A program made the position numbers and the translations under genes. From positions 1-64,000 of the forward strand of contig JAAZZQ010000037.1 in NCBI GenBank assembly GCA_014239155.1: 64,000 nt of DNA, given 5' to 3'. Numbering within the stretch: the first letter of the stretch is position 1; the number at the start of each line of letters is the position of its first letter. Below the pieces are notes generated by a model, which made no database searches, was not told where the DNA came from, and was given only the letters and a program-made list of their open reading frames with translations. This DNA is from Lachnospiraceae bacterium (GTDB taxonomy: Bacteria > Bacillota > Clostridia > Lachnospirales > Lachnospiraceae). This document shows, piece after piece, positions 27,413-36,423 of this stretch.

Positions 27413-28299
27413 CAATCACCTCTAAGCTTCTCTGCCAGCTCACTCAGCTTTCTCAATCTATGATTTACTCCCGACTTGCCCACTGGTGGAGACAGATATT
27501 CTCCTAACTCCTTTAATGCAATCTCTGGATATTCCAAGCGCAACTCTGCCACCTGCCTAAGATTTTCTTTCAGATTATCAAATCCATAATGTTCTTTGAT
27601 ATATTCGATATCTGCAATCTGCTTTGTGGCTGCATTGACTGTCTTTGTAATATTAGCTGTCTCACAGTTTACTCTCCTGTTAATAGAATTGCGCATATCC
27701 TTTAATATTCGTAAATTTTCAAGTTTCATCAGAGATACGTGCGCGCCAATTACATTTAGCAGTTCCACAATCTCCTCGCTTTCCTTGATATATACAACCT
27801 GATACTTCTTTCGCGCCACGGTCTTTGCGCGAATATCATATACCAATAGAGTATCTATGATCTGTGCGACTTGCTGTACATTTGTGCACGCATATTCCAA
27901 ATGATATCCCTTTTCAGGATTGCTCATGGAACCGACAGCCAAAAAAACCCCCCTTAAGAAAGCACGCTTACAACATAAACTCTTTATCAATAATGGATTG
28001 ACAAGCTGTTCGCCACTGCCATATTTTATTGTTTGCAATACTTTATGAACATATTTTGTATCTTGTATAAAATGTTGTTCCTTAAGAAGCGGTTTCCCAA
28101 ACAATTTATCAAAAAGTATCTGGCATCTTTGCCTTACAAGCGGGACATCCGCTGGCAATTCAATATACTTCCCTCCCAAAACATCTGTTTTGACTGTATC
28201 TGCATACATTAGAACTGCTGCAAGCTCCGCTATCTGACAATGTCTTGCATCATTCTCAAGCCTTAAAAGTTCATCCTTCACATCTCCCGAAAAAGACAT
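27412..28299 (-). CDS. whiA: DNA-binding protein WhiA
   Basis: 295 residues matching WhiA: MSFSGDVKDELLR at the start, an N-terminal LAGLIDADG-like domain (RAFLRGVFLAVGSMSNPEKGYHLE), then a C-terminal helix-turn-helix (LGEYLSPPVGKSGVNHRLRKL). WhiA governs sporulation septation in actinomycetes and affects division and nucleoid organisation in Firmicutes. It follows rapZ by 13 bp in the conserved rapZ-whiA pairing and overlaps the lipid kinase start by 1 nt. Confidence 0.95.
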   Translation of the reverse strand: MSFSGDVKDELLRLENDARHCQIAELAAVLMYADTVKTDVLGGKYIELPADVPLVRQRCQILFDKLFGKPLLKEQHFIQDTKYVHKVLQTIKYGSGEQLVNPLLIKSLCCKRAFLRGVFLAVGSMSNPEKGYHLEYACTNVQQVAQIIDTLLVYDIRAKTVARKKYQVVYIKESEEIVELLNVIGAHVSLMKLENLRILKDMRNSINRRVNCETANITKTVNAATKQIADIEYIKEHYGFDNLKENLRQVAELRLEYPEIALKELGEYLSPPVGKSGVNHRLRKLSELAEKLRGD

Positions 28300-28312
28300 T
28301 GAACCACCTACT

Positions 28313-29164
28313 TCACTTTGTATCTCTGTGACGCAGAGTCAACCCATAATCGCCCTTGTCTTTCATGCGGTTATAAAGTTCACCGGCAAGCGTCACGCTT
28401 CTGTGCTGACCACCTGTACATCCAATTGCAATGACAAGCTGATATTTTCCCTCATTAATATAGTGTGGGATTAGAAAATGAATCATATCTGTCAATTTCT
28501 CCACAAACTCATGCGCTTCTGGAAAGCTCATAACATAATCCTGTACTTCACGGTCCAGTCCTGTTTTTTGCTTTAACTCGTCAATATAAAACGGGTTGGG
28601 CAGAAAACGCACATCAAAAACCAAGTCTGCCTCCTGTGGAATCCCATGTTTAAAGCCAAAGGACATTACATTCACCATCAAGCTGTTATAGGACTGATTG
28701 TTGACAAATATTCGATCCAATTCCATTTTCAGTTCCCGTGTCAACAAGTTTGTCGTGTCAATCACATAGTCCGCCGCCTGCTTAATACTTGCAAGTAACG
28801 CTCGCTCCCTAGTGATACCACTCATCAAATCCCCATCCACTGACAACGGATGAATACGACGTGATTCCTTATAACGTTTTAACAGCACATTGTCTGCTGC
28901 CTCAAGAAACAGAATCTCAAAAGCATAATTTTCTCGCAGACGCGCGATAAGCTGATTGACATCCTCAAAAGATTGATCAGCTCTGACATCCAATCCCAGC
29001 GCCACTTTCAAGATACCATTGTCTGGCATTGCCAAAAGTTCCATAAATTTTTCGATTAGCGGTACTGGCATATTGTCAGCGCAATAGTACCCTGCATCCT
29101 CAAGCATCTTCATTGCTGTTGACTTCCCGCCACCGCTCATGCCAGTAACGATCACAAATCTCAT
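28313..29164 (-). CDS. rapZ: RNase adapter / nucleotide-binding protein RapZ (YvcJ)
   Basis: 283 residues beginning MRFVIVTGMSGGGKS, the Walker A loop of the RapZ/YvcJ family, with the C-terminal IGCTGGQHRSVTLAGELY block. In Escherichia coli RapZ targets a small RNA controlling glucosamine-6-phosphate synthase. In Bacillus YvcJ is a GTPase-like protein tied to competence and wall precursor supply. The murB-rapZ-whiA order fits an envelope-metabolism role. Gaps on both sides are under 15 bp, so it is surely co-transcribed. Confidence 0.95.
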   Translation of the reverse strand: MRFVIVTGMSGGGKSTAMKMLEDAGYYCADNMPVPLIEKFMELLAMPDNGILKVALGLDVRADQSFEDVNQLIARLRENYAFEILFLEAADNVLLKRYKESRRIHPLSVDGDLMSGITRERALLASIKQAADYVIDTTNLLTRELKMELDRIFVNNQSYNSLMVNVMSFGFKHGIPQEADLVFDVRFLPNPFYIDELKQKTGLDREVQDYVMSFPEAHEFVEKLTDMIHFLIPHYINEGKYQLVIAIGCTGGQHRSVTLAGELYNRMKDKGDYGLTLRHRDTK

Positions 29165-29178
29165 CTTATCAGCCCTTT

Positions 29179-30129
29179 CTAATCAAATCCCAGCAAGATG
29201 ACTTCCGGCTCTAATGTAACCTTTGCAGACGCATACACCCGCCTTTGCACTTCCGTAATCAACGCCTGAATATCTGCAGCAGAAGCGTTATTTTTATTAA
29301 TCACGAAACCACAATGTTTCTCAGAAATCTGCGCACCGCCCACTGAAAAACCACGCAGCCCCGCCTCCTCAATTAATTTTCCCGCAAAATACCCTTCCGG
29401 CCGCTTAAACGTAGAACCTGCACTGGGATATTCCAGCGGCTGCTTTTCCCATCGTCTACTTGCCAAATCTTTCATCCTTGCCTGTATCTCTTCCTGATTT
29501 CCATGCATAAGTGCAAGCGTCACTTCCAAAACAATTAGCGGTTGTTCCTTCACAATACTATGTCTGTATGCAAAATTCATTTCTGCTCCACTTTTCTCTA
29601 TAAATGTACCATCTGGTGTTATAAGCAGCACACGCTCTACAACCTGTCGCATCTCTCCGCCGTACGCCCCTGCATTCATAACAATAGCGCCGCCAATACT
29701 TCCAGGAATCCCAGCCACAAACTCAAACCCTGTCAACGCATGCTCACATGCCTTGTGTGCAACCTGCGCGAGCGTTGCTCCTGCCTCACAGACCAATGTT
29801 GTATCATGCACAACAATATTGGCATATGCTTTTGACAAATGCAATACCACACCTTGTATGCCTTTGTCACTCACCAACACATTGCTACCATTTCCCAGCA
29901 GGAAAAAATCCTCGTTCAGACGAGAAAGCCCCTCCGCCCGCAATGCCGCAAGTACACTGCCAAGTTGCGCAGAAGTATCGATCTCTATAAATATGTCAGC
30001 TTTACCACCTGTGCGAAAGGTGGTATGAGCTGACATCTCCTCATTAAATAGTATTTGTTCCGAATCTAGGATTTCGGACAGTCTTTGGTAGAGTCTCTTT
30101 TTTGCTTCCTGATTAAACTCCATCTTCAA
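29179..30129 (-). CDS. murB: UDP-N-acetylenolpyruvoylglucosamine reductase
   Basis: A 316-residue FAD enzyme that makes UDP-MurNAc. It has HTTFRTGG near 40-47, GNGSNVLVSDKG for FAD binding, GIPGSIGGAIVMNAGAYGGE, YRHSIVKEQPL and the C-terminal AGSTFKRPEG...AGKLIEEAGLRG of type II MurB. The likely start is TTG at 30129, 9 nt after AAAGAGG; the ATG two codons later is 15 nt from it. It heads the murB-rapZ-whiA unit. Confidence 0.95.
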   Translation of the reverse strand: MKMEFNQEAKKRLYQRLSEILDSEQILFNEEMSAHTTFRTGGKADIFIEIDTSAQLGSVLAALRAEGLSRLNEDFFLLGNGSNVLVSDKGIQGVVLHLSKAYANIVVHDTTLVCEAGATLAQVAHKACEHALTGFEFVAGIPGSIGGAIVMNAGAYGGEMRQVVERVLLITPDGTFIEKSGAEMNFAYRHSIVKEQPLIVLEVTLALMHGNQEEIQARMKDLASRRWEKQPLEYPSAGSTFKRPEGYFAGKLIEEAGLRGFSVGGAQISEKHCGFVINKNNASAADIQALITEVQRRVYASAKVTLEPEVILLGFD

Positions 30130-30196
30130 TTGCTGAAACCTCTTTAAATAATATCATTCTATTTTTTATCTTTTATTGTAATACTTTTTCTCTCAT

Positions 30197-31144
30197 TTAT
30201 TCCAAGACTAATTTCGCTGCCCCATAAATTCCCGCATCATTTCCAAGAGTTGCCAATCGAAACTGCACCTCTTTACATCCATGAAAAACATATGTTTTGT
30301 AATACTTCGAGACATATTGACACAAAATCTCTCCTGCTTTTGATACACCACCACCAAGCACAATCACCTCTGGATTCACTACGCAGGCAATCATTGCCAG
30401 TCCCTTTCCAAGATACGCTCCAAATTGTTCCGCCACTTCACATGCGAGACTGTCTCCTTCTTTCACTGCGTCAAACACTACCTTTGCGCTCAACTTATTA
30501 TTTGCCTTTGCAGCTCGAAGCACACTGTCCTGTTCGGAACGAGCAAGTTCTCTGTTTGCCAAACGCACAATACCCGTCGCAGATGCATACTGTTCCAAAC
30601 ATCCATGCCCACCGCAACCACATGCATCAGGCTCTCCTTCCTCAATGTGAATATGTCCAATTTCCCCGCCAGAGCCAGTAGCACCTGTCACCATCTTTCC
30701 ATTGACAATAATACCACCGCCAACGCCAGTGCCTAATGTTGCGAGTACCATGTCGCTACAGCCCTTTCCACCGCCGCACCACATCTCTCCAAGTGCTGCC
30801 ACATTCGCATCATTTCCCGCCTTGACAGGTATTTGTAGCAAATTGCCAAGAACCTCATTAATATTGGTAACACCCCATCCGAGATTAACCGCCATATGTA
30901 CAACTCCCTGTTCATCTACTGGTCCGGGTACACCAATTCCAACACCAATTACATCTTCTTTAGCAATCTGCTTTTCGGCAATTTTATCTTGTATCGCCTT
31001 TGCAATATCCGGCAGAATTTGACTTCCGTTGTCCTCTTTCCGCGTTAAAATCTCCCATTTTTCTATCACTGTTCCCTGTGGGTCAAAAAGACCGATTTTC
31101 ACTGTGGTTCCACCCAAATCTACCCCAAAACAATATTTGCTCAT
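30197..31144 (-). CDS. glcK: ROK-family glucokinase
   Basis: 315 residues with GVDLGGTTVKIGLF (phosphate 1), GVPGPVDEQG, LGTGVGGGII and the ROK zinc motif CGCGGHGCLEQYAS at about 173-186. It phosphorylates glucose in the cytoplasm. It sits between hprK and murB, and the pairing with hprK suggests shared control of sugar flux. There is no DNA-binding N-terminal extension, so it is a kinase and not a ROK repressor. Confidence 0.93.
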   Translation of the reverse strand: MSKYCFGVDLGGTTVKIGLFDPQGTVIEKWEILTRKEDNGSQILPDIAKAIQDKIAEKQIAKEDVIGVGIGVPGPVDEQGVVHMAVNLGWGVTNINEVLGNLLQIPVKAGNDANVAALGEMWCGGGKGCSDMVLATLGTGVGGGIIVNGKMVTGATGSGGEIGHIHIEEGEPDACGCGGHGCLEQYASATGIVRLANRELARSEQDSVLRAAKANNKLSAKVVFDAVKEGDSLACEVAEQFGAYLGKGLAMIACVVNPEVIVLGGGVSKAGEILCQYVSKYYKTYVFHGCKEVQFRLATLGNDAGIYGAAKLVLE

Positions 31145-31172
31145 ATCATTCTCCTTGTATCATTAACAAATT

Positions 31173-32114
31173 TTATTCTTCTTCATCCTCTCGCGGTTTT
31201 GAAAGGGAGTTCTGTACACGCTGGTACAACTCCTGCGCGGCATTGTAACCCATCTTTTTCTGACGGTAATTGACTGCCGCAGACTCGCAGATAATTGCAA
31301 GATTTCTGCCTGGTCGAACCGGTATATTATGGCAGACAACTTTATTGCCCAAATACTCTGTGAAATTTTCCTCAAGTCCTAGTCGGTCATATTTCTTTTC
31401 CTTATCCCAATCTTCCAGACGAATAACCAAATTAATATTTGTTGTGTCCATAACACTCTGTACACCATAAAGCGTCTTTACATCAATAATACCAATACCG
31501 CGCAGCTCGATAAAGTGACGCGTAATATCTGGCGCAGAACCTATCAAGGTATCATCACTTACCTTTCTAATCTCCACAACGTCATCCGAAACCAGACGGT
31601 GCCCACGCTTTATAAGTTCCAGAGCCGCCTCACTCTTTCCTATGCCGCTCTCCCCTGTAATCAGCACACCTTCTCCATACACATCCACCAACACACCATG
31701 TACAGAAATACATGGAGCAAGTTTGACATTCAGCCATCGTATAATCTCTGCCATAAACGCAGAAGTTGGTTTTCCTGTGACCAAAATCGGAACATTATGC
31801 TCCAGTGCTGATTCCATAAACATGTCATCCGGCTGCAAATTGCGGCAAAAAATAATACAGGGCGTTTTCTCTGAAATAACTCTTGGATAAACTTCCTTTT
31901 TCCTCTCGTCGGAAAGATTTTTCATATAGGAATACTCCACAAAACCAATAATCTGTGGTCTAGTCTCCTCAAAATGCTCAAAATATCCTGCCAACTGCAA
32001 CGCTGGTCTGTTAATATCTGGCTGATGAATCTTTACGCTCGCCACATCAATTTGCGGTGTTAAATTAATCAGCTTGAGCTTTTCAATTACCTGTTCAATG
32101 CTTACACTTGCCAT
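31173..32114 (-). CDS. hprK: HPr kinase/phosphorylase
   Basis: 313 residues. The Walker A loop GESGIGKSE is at about 152-160, followed by the HprK signature region (ELRGIGIIDVKTLYG) and the capping motif NIPVRPGRNLAIICESAAVN. It phosphorylates Ser46 of HPr when fructose-1,6-bisphosphate is high, making the CcpA co-repressor. A consensus cre site is found in this window at ackA, so the CcpA circuit is likely functional. It is followed by glcK with a 28-bp gap. Confidence 0.96.
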   Translation of the reverse strand: MASVSIEQVIEKLKLINLTPQIDVASVKIHQPDINRPALQLAGYFEHFEETRPQIIGFVEYSYMKNLSDERKKEVYPRVISEKTPCIIFCRNLQPDDMFMESALEHNVPILVTGKPTSAFMAEIIRWLNVKLAPCISVHGVLVDVYGEGVLITGESGIGKSEAALELIKRGHRLVSDDVVEIRKVSDDTLIGSAPDITRHFIELRGIGIIDVKTLYGVQSVMDTTNINLVIRLEDWDKEKKYDRLGLEENFTEYLGNKVVCHNIPVRPGRNLAIICESAAVNYRQKKMGYNAAQELYQRVQNSLSKPREDEEE

Positions 32115-32134
32115 TTTTGTTTTCCCTCATTTCT

Positions 32135-33307
32135 TTACTTATAGACCAATGCATATGCTGTTGTTGGTTTTTTTGTTCGGAAGGTAATCGTATTATCTGC
32201 AGCATCAAGGTCATCATAAATATAAACCTCCCCCTCACCGACTGCCAACAGCCGGAAACTCCTTCCTGCATGGCGATACGCCTTTGGAATTGTAAGAATA
32301 TAATCCAGCTCACTAGCTGTCTCCTTTACAGGCTGTTCTTCCTTCTCCACACTAATATTGAAAGTCGTCGCAAATGTATAATCCTCTATAAATGCAGCGT
32401 ACACCTCATAACAGACCGTCCCCGGATACACTCTCTGCGCTGACACCTTCAGCGTTGGGTCTGGCGTCAAGGGCGACAATTTACAGATTGGCGTAATCTC
32501 ATGCCCGTTTGAATTCTTTGGAATATCGTTCCACGGAGCTTTCTTATTTTTTGCCGAGTACACATTGTTAATTGTCGGATTGGTACTCTCCTGAAAGGCA
32601 GTCGCTTTCTTGTTGTCATCTAAGACATAGGCCGCTCCTATTGCGTTAGACTGCGCAAACGCCAAAATGCTGTCCATGCTAGTATAAGGTATTGTTCCAT
32701 ACATCCGGGTTTGCACCTTCTCATTAACAATTCTAAAAACAGGCCAGTAACTGATCCCCTCAAAAGCGTTTTTATTATTGATAAAAGTACTTGTCGCAAT
32801 AGTGATATATTTAATATTGGGACACTTATAAAATGCATATGCACCAATGGACGTGATGGAGCTGTCAATAATCAGATGTTGTGCTGACGAGCTGTGCCAC
32901 GGCCGCTCATGTAGTTTCCAATAATCTACATCTGGAAAATCTCCTGTGCCACAAAGCCGAATTATATTATCACCCATATACGCCCTAATGTCGGTTCCCT
33001 CAAGATAATGCCATCCATCTCCCGGGTGTGTCCAAGTACCCATTACAGTCTGCTGTACAGTGGCGTCTTCTGTCTCCGATTCCTCCGTCTCTGTCTCAAT
33101 ACCTTCTGTTTCCGACTCTATTGGCTCCTGTCCTATATCCTCCCATATAGTGTCTTGCATCTCCAACGCTTCTAGTTCTTCCAATGTAGTATACTCTGTC
33201 TCTGACTCCTCCGCTGCTTTTGTCTGAATCTCTGGCACAATCGGAAATGACAATGTCAGTGCCAGCAAAGCTGCCAACCCTTTATGATATCTCGTTTTTT
33301 TTCTCAT
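32135..33307 (-). CDS. Secreted protein with BspA-type LRR motif
   Basis: 390 residues with a cleavable signal peptide (cut near 31, IQTKA-AEE), then a Glu/Thr-rich low-complexity segment at about 33-85. A short leucine-rich repeat of the BspA/LRR_5 kind follows (LIIDSSITSIGAYAFYKCPNIKYITI), then a C-terminal part of no recognised fold. BspA-like repeats often occur in surface or secreted proteins of gut Firmicutes. There is no anchor motif. It lies 20 bp upstream of hprK on the same strand, which is odd for a secreted protein. Function unknown. Confidence 0.75.
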   Translation of the reverse strand: MRKKTRYHKGLAALLALTLSFPIVPEIQTKAAEESETEYTTLEELEALEMQDTIWEDIGQEPIESETEGIETETEESETEDATVQQTVMGTWTHPGDGWHYLEGTDIRAYMGDNIIRLCGTGDFPDVDYWKLHERPWHSSSAQHLIIDSSITSIGAYAFYKCPNIKYITIATSTFINNKNAFEGISYWPVFRIVNEKVQTRMYGTIPYTSMDSILAFAQSNAIGAAYVLDDNKKATAFQESTNPTINNVYSAKNKKAPWNDIPKNSNGHEITPICKLSPLTPDPTLKVSAQRVYPGTVCYEVYAAFIEDYTFATTFNISVEKEEQPVKETASELDYILTIPKAYRHAGRSFRLLAVGEGEVYIYDDLDAADNTITFRTKKPTTAYALVYK

Positions 33308-33422
33308 TCTCCTCCTCGTTCTCCTTTCCCATTTTTTTGGGCAGTTATCATTGCTGTTTGTCTGTTGTCATTATAACATATTACAGCGAGACTTTCCACA
33401 GAACTTTTTGAAAATTTAAAAC

Positions 33423-33455
33423 GCCGCCTGAATCCATTTGGCAGATTCAGGCGGC
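33423..33455 (-). terminator. Rho-independent terminator of the 80-residue gene
   Basis: Perfect 12-bp stem GCCGCCTGAATC/GATTCAGGCGGC with a 9-nt loop. On the minus strand it is followed by GTTTTAAATTTT. It starts 4 nt after the stop codon of the small gene at 33459. Confidence 0.85.
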
Positions 33456-33458
33456 AGC

Positions 33459-33701
33459 TTATCTAAGCACCGGACGATTTTTAAAATTGACTGCTGATGA
33501 ACCATAGTATGGCTTTCTGCTAAATGCTGCTCTTGCCTCTGGGGCAATTCCCCCCGCATTGAGTTCTTTTTCTGTGACTCTTCGATACTCCGGCATCTCA
33601 TGTTCAACATAGGTGCTAACCATCCGAACGGCACCTCTTTCGCTGACAAAATCCATAGCAATTCCCCCTACAAATACAATTAAGAAAAGAGACTGAATCA
33701 T
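33459..33701 (-). CDS. Small membrane-anchored protein of unknown function
   Basis: 80 residues: MIQSLFLIVFVGGIAMDF is a short hydrophobic start, then a charged, Arg-rich tail ending NFKNRPVLR. I recognise no family. Support comes from a GAGA-type ribosome site, a perfect terminator 4 nt after the stop codon, and isolation from other genes. Confidence 0.55.
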   Translation of the reverse strand: MIQSLFLIVFVGGIAMDFVSERGAVRMVSTYVEHEMPEYRRVTEKELNAGGIAPEARAAFSRKPYYGSSAVNFKNRPVLR

Positions 33702-33870
33702 AACATAAAAATCTCTTTCTTTATATAGCTATATTTATACCACAATATTTTATGATATACAATAGAAATTTGTGTAAATTTTACAAAAAATAGGAATATT
33801 TATTATGATTTCTATTACTTTATTGACATGATAGACTTTCCACAAATTAGTAAATTCTGTCTATTCACAG

Positions 33871-33898
33871 TTAAGTTTCCGTGTTATAATGCCGATAT
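33871..33898 (+). promoter_or_regulatory. Candidate sigma-D (flagellar) promoter
   Basis: TTAAG at 33871-33875 and CCGATAT at 33892-33898, 16 bp apart, resemble the sigma-D/sigma-28 consensus (TAAA, then GCCGATAT). A TATAAT is embedded at 33885-33890 but lacks a good -35. The leader to the ATG at 34086 is about 180 nt and contains hairpins such as AACCAG/CTGGTT at about 33907-33931. I match it to no riboswitch. The rest of 33702-33870 is AT-rich without a gene. Confidence 0.5.
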
Positions 33899-34085
33899 AA
33901 AGATTAAAACCAGTATATCTATATCTGGTTGAAGCCACGGATGGCGTCACATTTCCCGCAGCAAACTAAAAGCACAACAACCTGCAAGATATGTGACCCT
34001 TGCAGCATTTGCCAAATGTCTGTTACACAGTTGCTTGGCACGCTGACTGCGAAAATTATTTATATAGGAAGGGAAGGGATACCAT

Positions 34086-34748
34086 ATGAGTTTATCAGGA
34101 ATTGGAAATAACAATCCAACAGATTTGTACGCTGTTGAGGCAGAAAAAAAAGAAAATACTTCTTCAAAAGTTGATACTACAAAGAACGAAGCTGTGTCAA
34201 GTACAGAAGAGAAAGAGAAACCGGCTGCTGTCTATGATAAGAGAAAACTGTCAGACGAAGACAGAAAGTCTATTGTTGCGCAGCTTAAAGCAGATCAAGA
34301 GAAGCGCCAGAGCCAGTTGACGGACTTAGTACATAGTATGCTCAATACACAGACAAATACATTTGGCGAGGCAAACAATATCTGGCAGTTCCTTGCAAAA
34401 GGAAATTACACTGTCGATGCAGCAACACAGAAAAAAGCACAGGAAGCAATTTCCGAAGACGGTTACTGGGGTGTAAAGCAGACCTCTGACCGAATTGTAT
34501 CTTTTGCGACTGCACTTGCAGGCAATGATTCCAAACAGCTTGAAAAGATGCGTGATGCATTCTTAAAGGGATATGAGAAAGCTGAGAAAACATGGGGTGG
34601 CAAACTTCCTGACATTTCAAAGAGAACTTATGACGCCGTACTCGAAAAGTTTGATAAGCTAATGGAGCCAAAGACCGAGGACAAAGAGTCCACAAAGGAT
34701 ACTGTTACTACAACCGAAGATGGAACAGTTGTAGCAAGAGCACAATAA
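34086..34748 (+). CDS. Conserved clostridial protein of unknown function, possibly motility-linked
   Basis: A 220-residue soluble, hydrophilic protein with no signal peptide. The N-terminus (to about 70) is low-complexity and charged; the middle (about 90-205) is helical with DGYWGVKQTSDRIVSFA and KTWGGKLPDISKRTYDAVLEKFDKL. I recall similar unnamed proteins in Lachnospiraceae, possibly of the DUF5610 type, but cannot confirm it. The upstream sigma-D-like promoter suggests expression with flagellar genes. It has a strong AAGGGAAGGGA site and ends in a good terminator shared with sipL. Confidence 0.75.
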   Translation: MSLSGIGNNNPTDLYAVEAEKKENTSSKVDTTKNEAVSSTEEKEKPAAVYDKRKLSDEDRKSIVAQLKADQEKRQSQLTDLVHSMLNTQTNTFGEANNIWQFLAKGNYTVDAATQKKAQEAISEDGYWGVKQTSDRIVSFATALAGNDSKQLEKMRDAFLKGYEKAEKTWGGKLPDISKRTYDAVLEKFDKLMEPKTEDKESTKDTVTTTEDGTVVARAQ

Positions 34749-34751
34749 ATC

Positions 34752-34779
34752 GAGTAGGGGAAAAACCTTTCCCCTACTC
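34752..34779. terminator. Bidirectional terminator between convergent genes
   Basis: Stem GAGTAGGGGAAA/TTTCCCCTACTC, loop AACC, with TAATTTTTATTTT on the plus side. It ends both the unknown gene and sipL. The stem is kin to those at 10995 and 53605. Confidence 0.85.
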
Positions 34780-34785
34780 TAATTT

Positions 34786-36354
34786 TTATTTTACAATTAA
34801 CAGTTTATCCCCTGCCTTTATCTCATCTTCCGTCAAATTATTCATCTCCTTCACTCTATTTACACTTACATAGTACTTTTTGCCAATTTGCCACAGGGAA
34901 TCACCCGGCTTGACATAATAAATTGCAAATCCCGGCAACTTTTCAAGCACCTCTGCGTCAAGCGGTGTAATGTTCAAGTCTGTCAAAATATTTTCACTCT
35001 TAGCGCTATAAAGCCGCAATTCAATATTCATACTGCCCCGCCACTCAAGCTGAGAACTGTCCTTAATGCTCACGGTCTGCTGTGGTATCTGAACAGACAG
35101 AGAATACTGATCCACTTGCCGCTCATCCACATTCGGAAGTTCTTTCTCAATCTCAAATGGCACAGTGCTCCGCACTGGATAAAGACCTGTGCCACTTTCA
35201 TTGGAAGCATAGAGCACTTGTAATTCAATCTCTCCAGCAAGCCGCAGCATTCCTTCCCGAAAAGCTGTTTCCTCCAATTTCACCCGCGCATCACTGTGGC
35301 AAACCTGCAAAATTTTTGGATCTGCATCCTCGATTTTAATACTGCGCGTCAGCTTTTCTTCTATGTTTAACTCTGTGCAAAGGCTGCGAAACTGCTTATT
35401 GTCAATTCCTGCCTGAACCTCACAGCTCACACCGTACACATCTGCCACAATAGAGGTGTTCTCCTTCTCATAGAGTTTAATTTCCAACTCAATTGTCATC
35501 TCAATTCCAATCAGACGAAACTCTCCATCAGCATCTTCTTTCACTGTAATTTCCTCATGCCCTGTATCGTACGTCACATCAGCAATCATGCCCTCCCTGC
35601 TATTTTGGCATTCCACAGAACCATTAAATGGAATCATTGTCTCATACCAATTAATTCTTCCAGAAGCGTCCTCCCGATACACGATAAACAAACTTATCTC
35701 CCCCGTAATTCCAAGTTTCTCATCCATTGGGCGGAAACTAATACTGCTAATCTGAGCATTTTTCCACAAAGCGGCACCAATGTCCGGCATTCCGGCAGGC
35801 AAGCGTGTCTCTTCATGAACGCGCAATAAATCCCGCTTTTTTACAATTGTCTCCAGAAAGTCCAGACTCTTTTTGCGGTATTCCAGTTTCTCAAGCTCTG
35901 AATCCCCCGAATTATCGAGTTCTACACACAGCTCTTCCACAATGCCTTCCTCCACTCTAGGCTCTAGTGATATAACAGACTGAATGCTAAGCTTTCTTGA
36001 ATTAATAATATGTACCCGCATATCATCCAGACTCGTCTTGCAAATCACTCTGTCCTGTCCCTCCAGCTTATCGAGATAGATTTCCTCCATAAAAGGAATA
36101 TCCCCCTCCATACCAGCAAGCGCTTTGTCCTCACTCTCTGTCTGATACAAAAATTGATAACACAAACGCCCTTTGACCCAAATTTTGTTCATCCCGGTCT
36201 TAATCTCATCCACCTTAATCTTGCCACAGTCATAAATCACTTTCGCAACATCCGGCTTTGCATCGGACACATTGATATCTGTCTCCAGCGGCACCTGCAA
36301 TAACGCCTTTGACTTTATCCGCTCTGTATGGATATTTTTCTTCATTAATTCCAT
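34786..36354 (-). CDS. sipL: SpoIVA-interacting spore protein SipL
   Basis: 522 residues with repeated DUF3794 domains (first one from about 25: LLQVPLETDINVSDAKPDVAK) and a C-terminal LysM domain at about 474-521 (YVKPGDSLWQIGKKYYVSVN). That combination defines SipL, which in Clostridioides difficile binds the SpoIVA ATPase through LysM and tethers the coat to the forespore. It acts in the mother cell. The start follows GGGAGGTTTTTTAT. A hairpin CAGCATACAC/GTGTACGCTG lies between it and upstream pyrD and probably ends the pyr transcript. Confidence 0.9.
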   Translation of the reverse strand: MELMKKNIHTERIKSKALLQVPLETDINVSDAKPDVAKVIYDCGKIKVDEIKTGMNKIWVKGRLCYQFLYQTESEDKALAGMEGDIPFMEEIYLDKLEGQDRVICKTSLDDMRVHIINSRKLSIQSVISLEPRVEEGIVEELCVELDNSGDSELEKLEYRKKSLDFLETIVKKRDLLRVHEETRLPAGMPDIGAALWKNAQISSISFRPMDEKLGITGEISLFIVYREDASGRINWYETMIPFNGSVECQNSREGMIADVTYDTGHEEITVKEDADGEFRLIGIEMTIELEIKLYEKENTSIVADVYGVSCEVQAGIDNKQFRSLCTELNIEEKLTRSIKIEDADPKILQVCHSDARVKLEETAFREGMLRLAGEIELQVLYASNESGTGLYPVRSTVPFEIEKELPNVDERQVDQYSLSVQIPQQTVSIKDSSQLEWRGSMNIELRLYSAKSENILTDLNITPLDAEVLEKLPGFAIYYVKPGDSLWQIGKKYYVSVNRVKEMNNLTEDEIKAGDKLLIVK

Positions 36355-36423
36355 ATAAAAAACCTCCCAACAGCGTACACGCTCTAGTTAAGTGTATGCT
36401 GTGGAAGGACTTGTTATGACTTT

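Noticed and set aside
33900-34085. Leader considered as a cyclic-di-GMP riboswitch
   Set aside because: The conserved GEMM core segments and tetraloop/receptor are not recognisable; only generic hairpins are seen.
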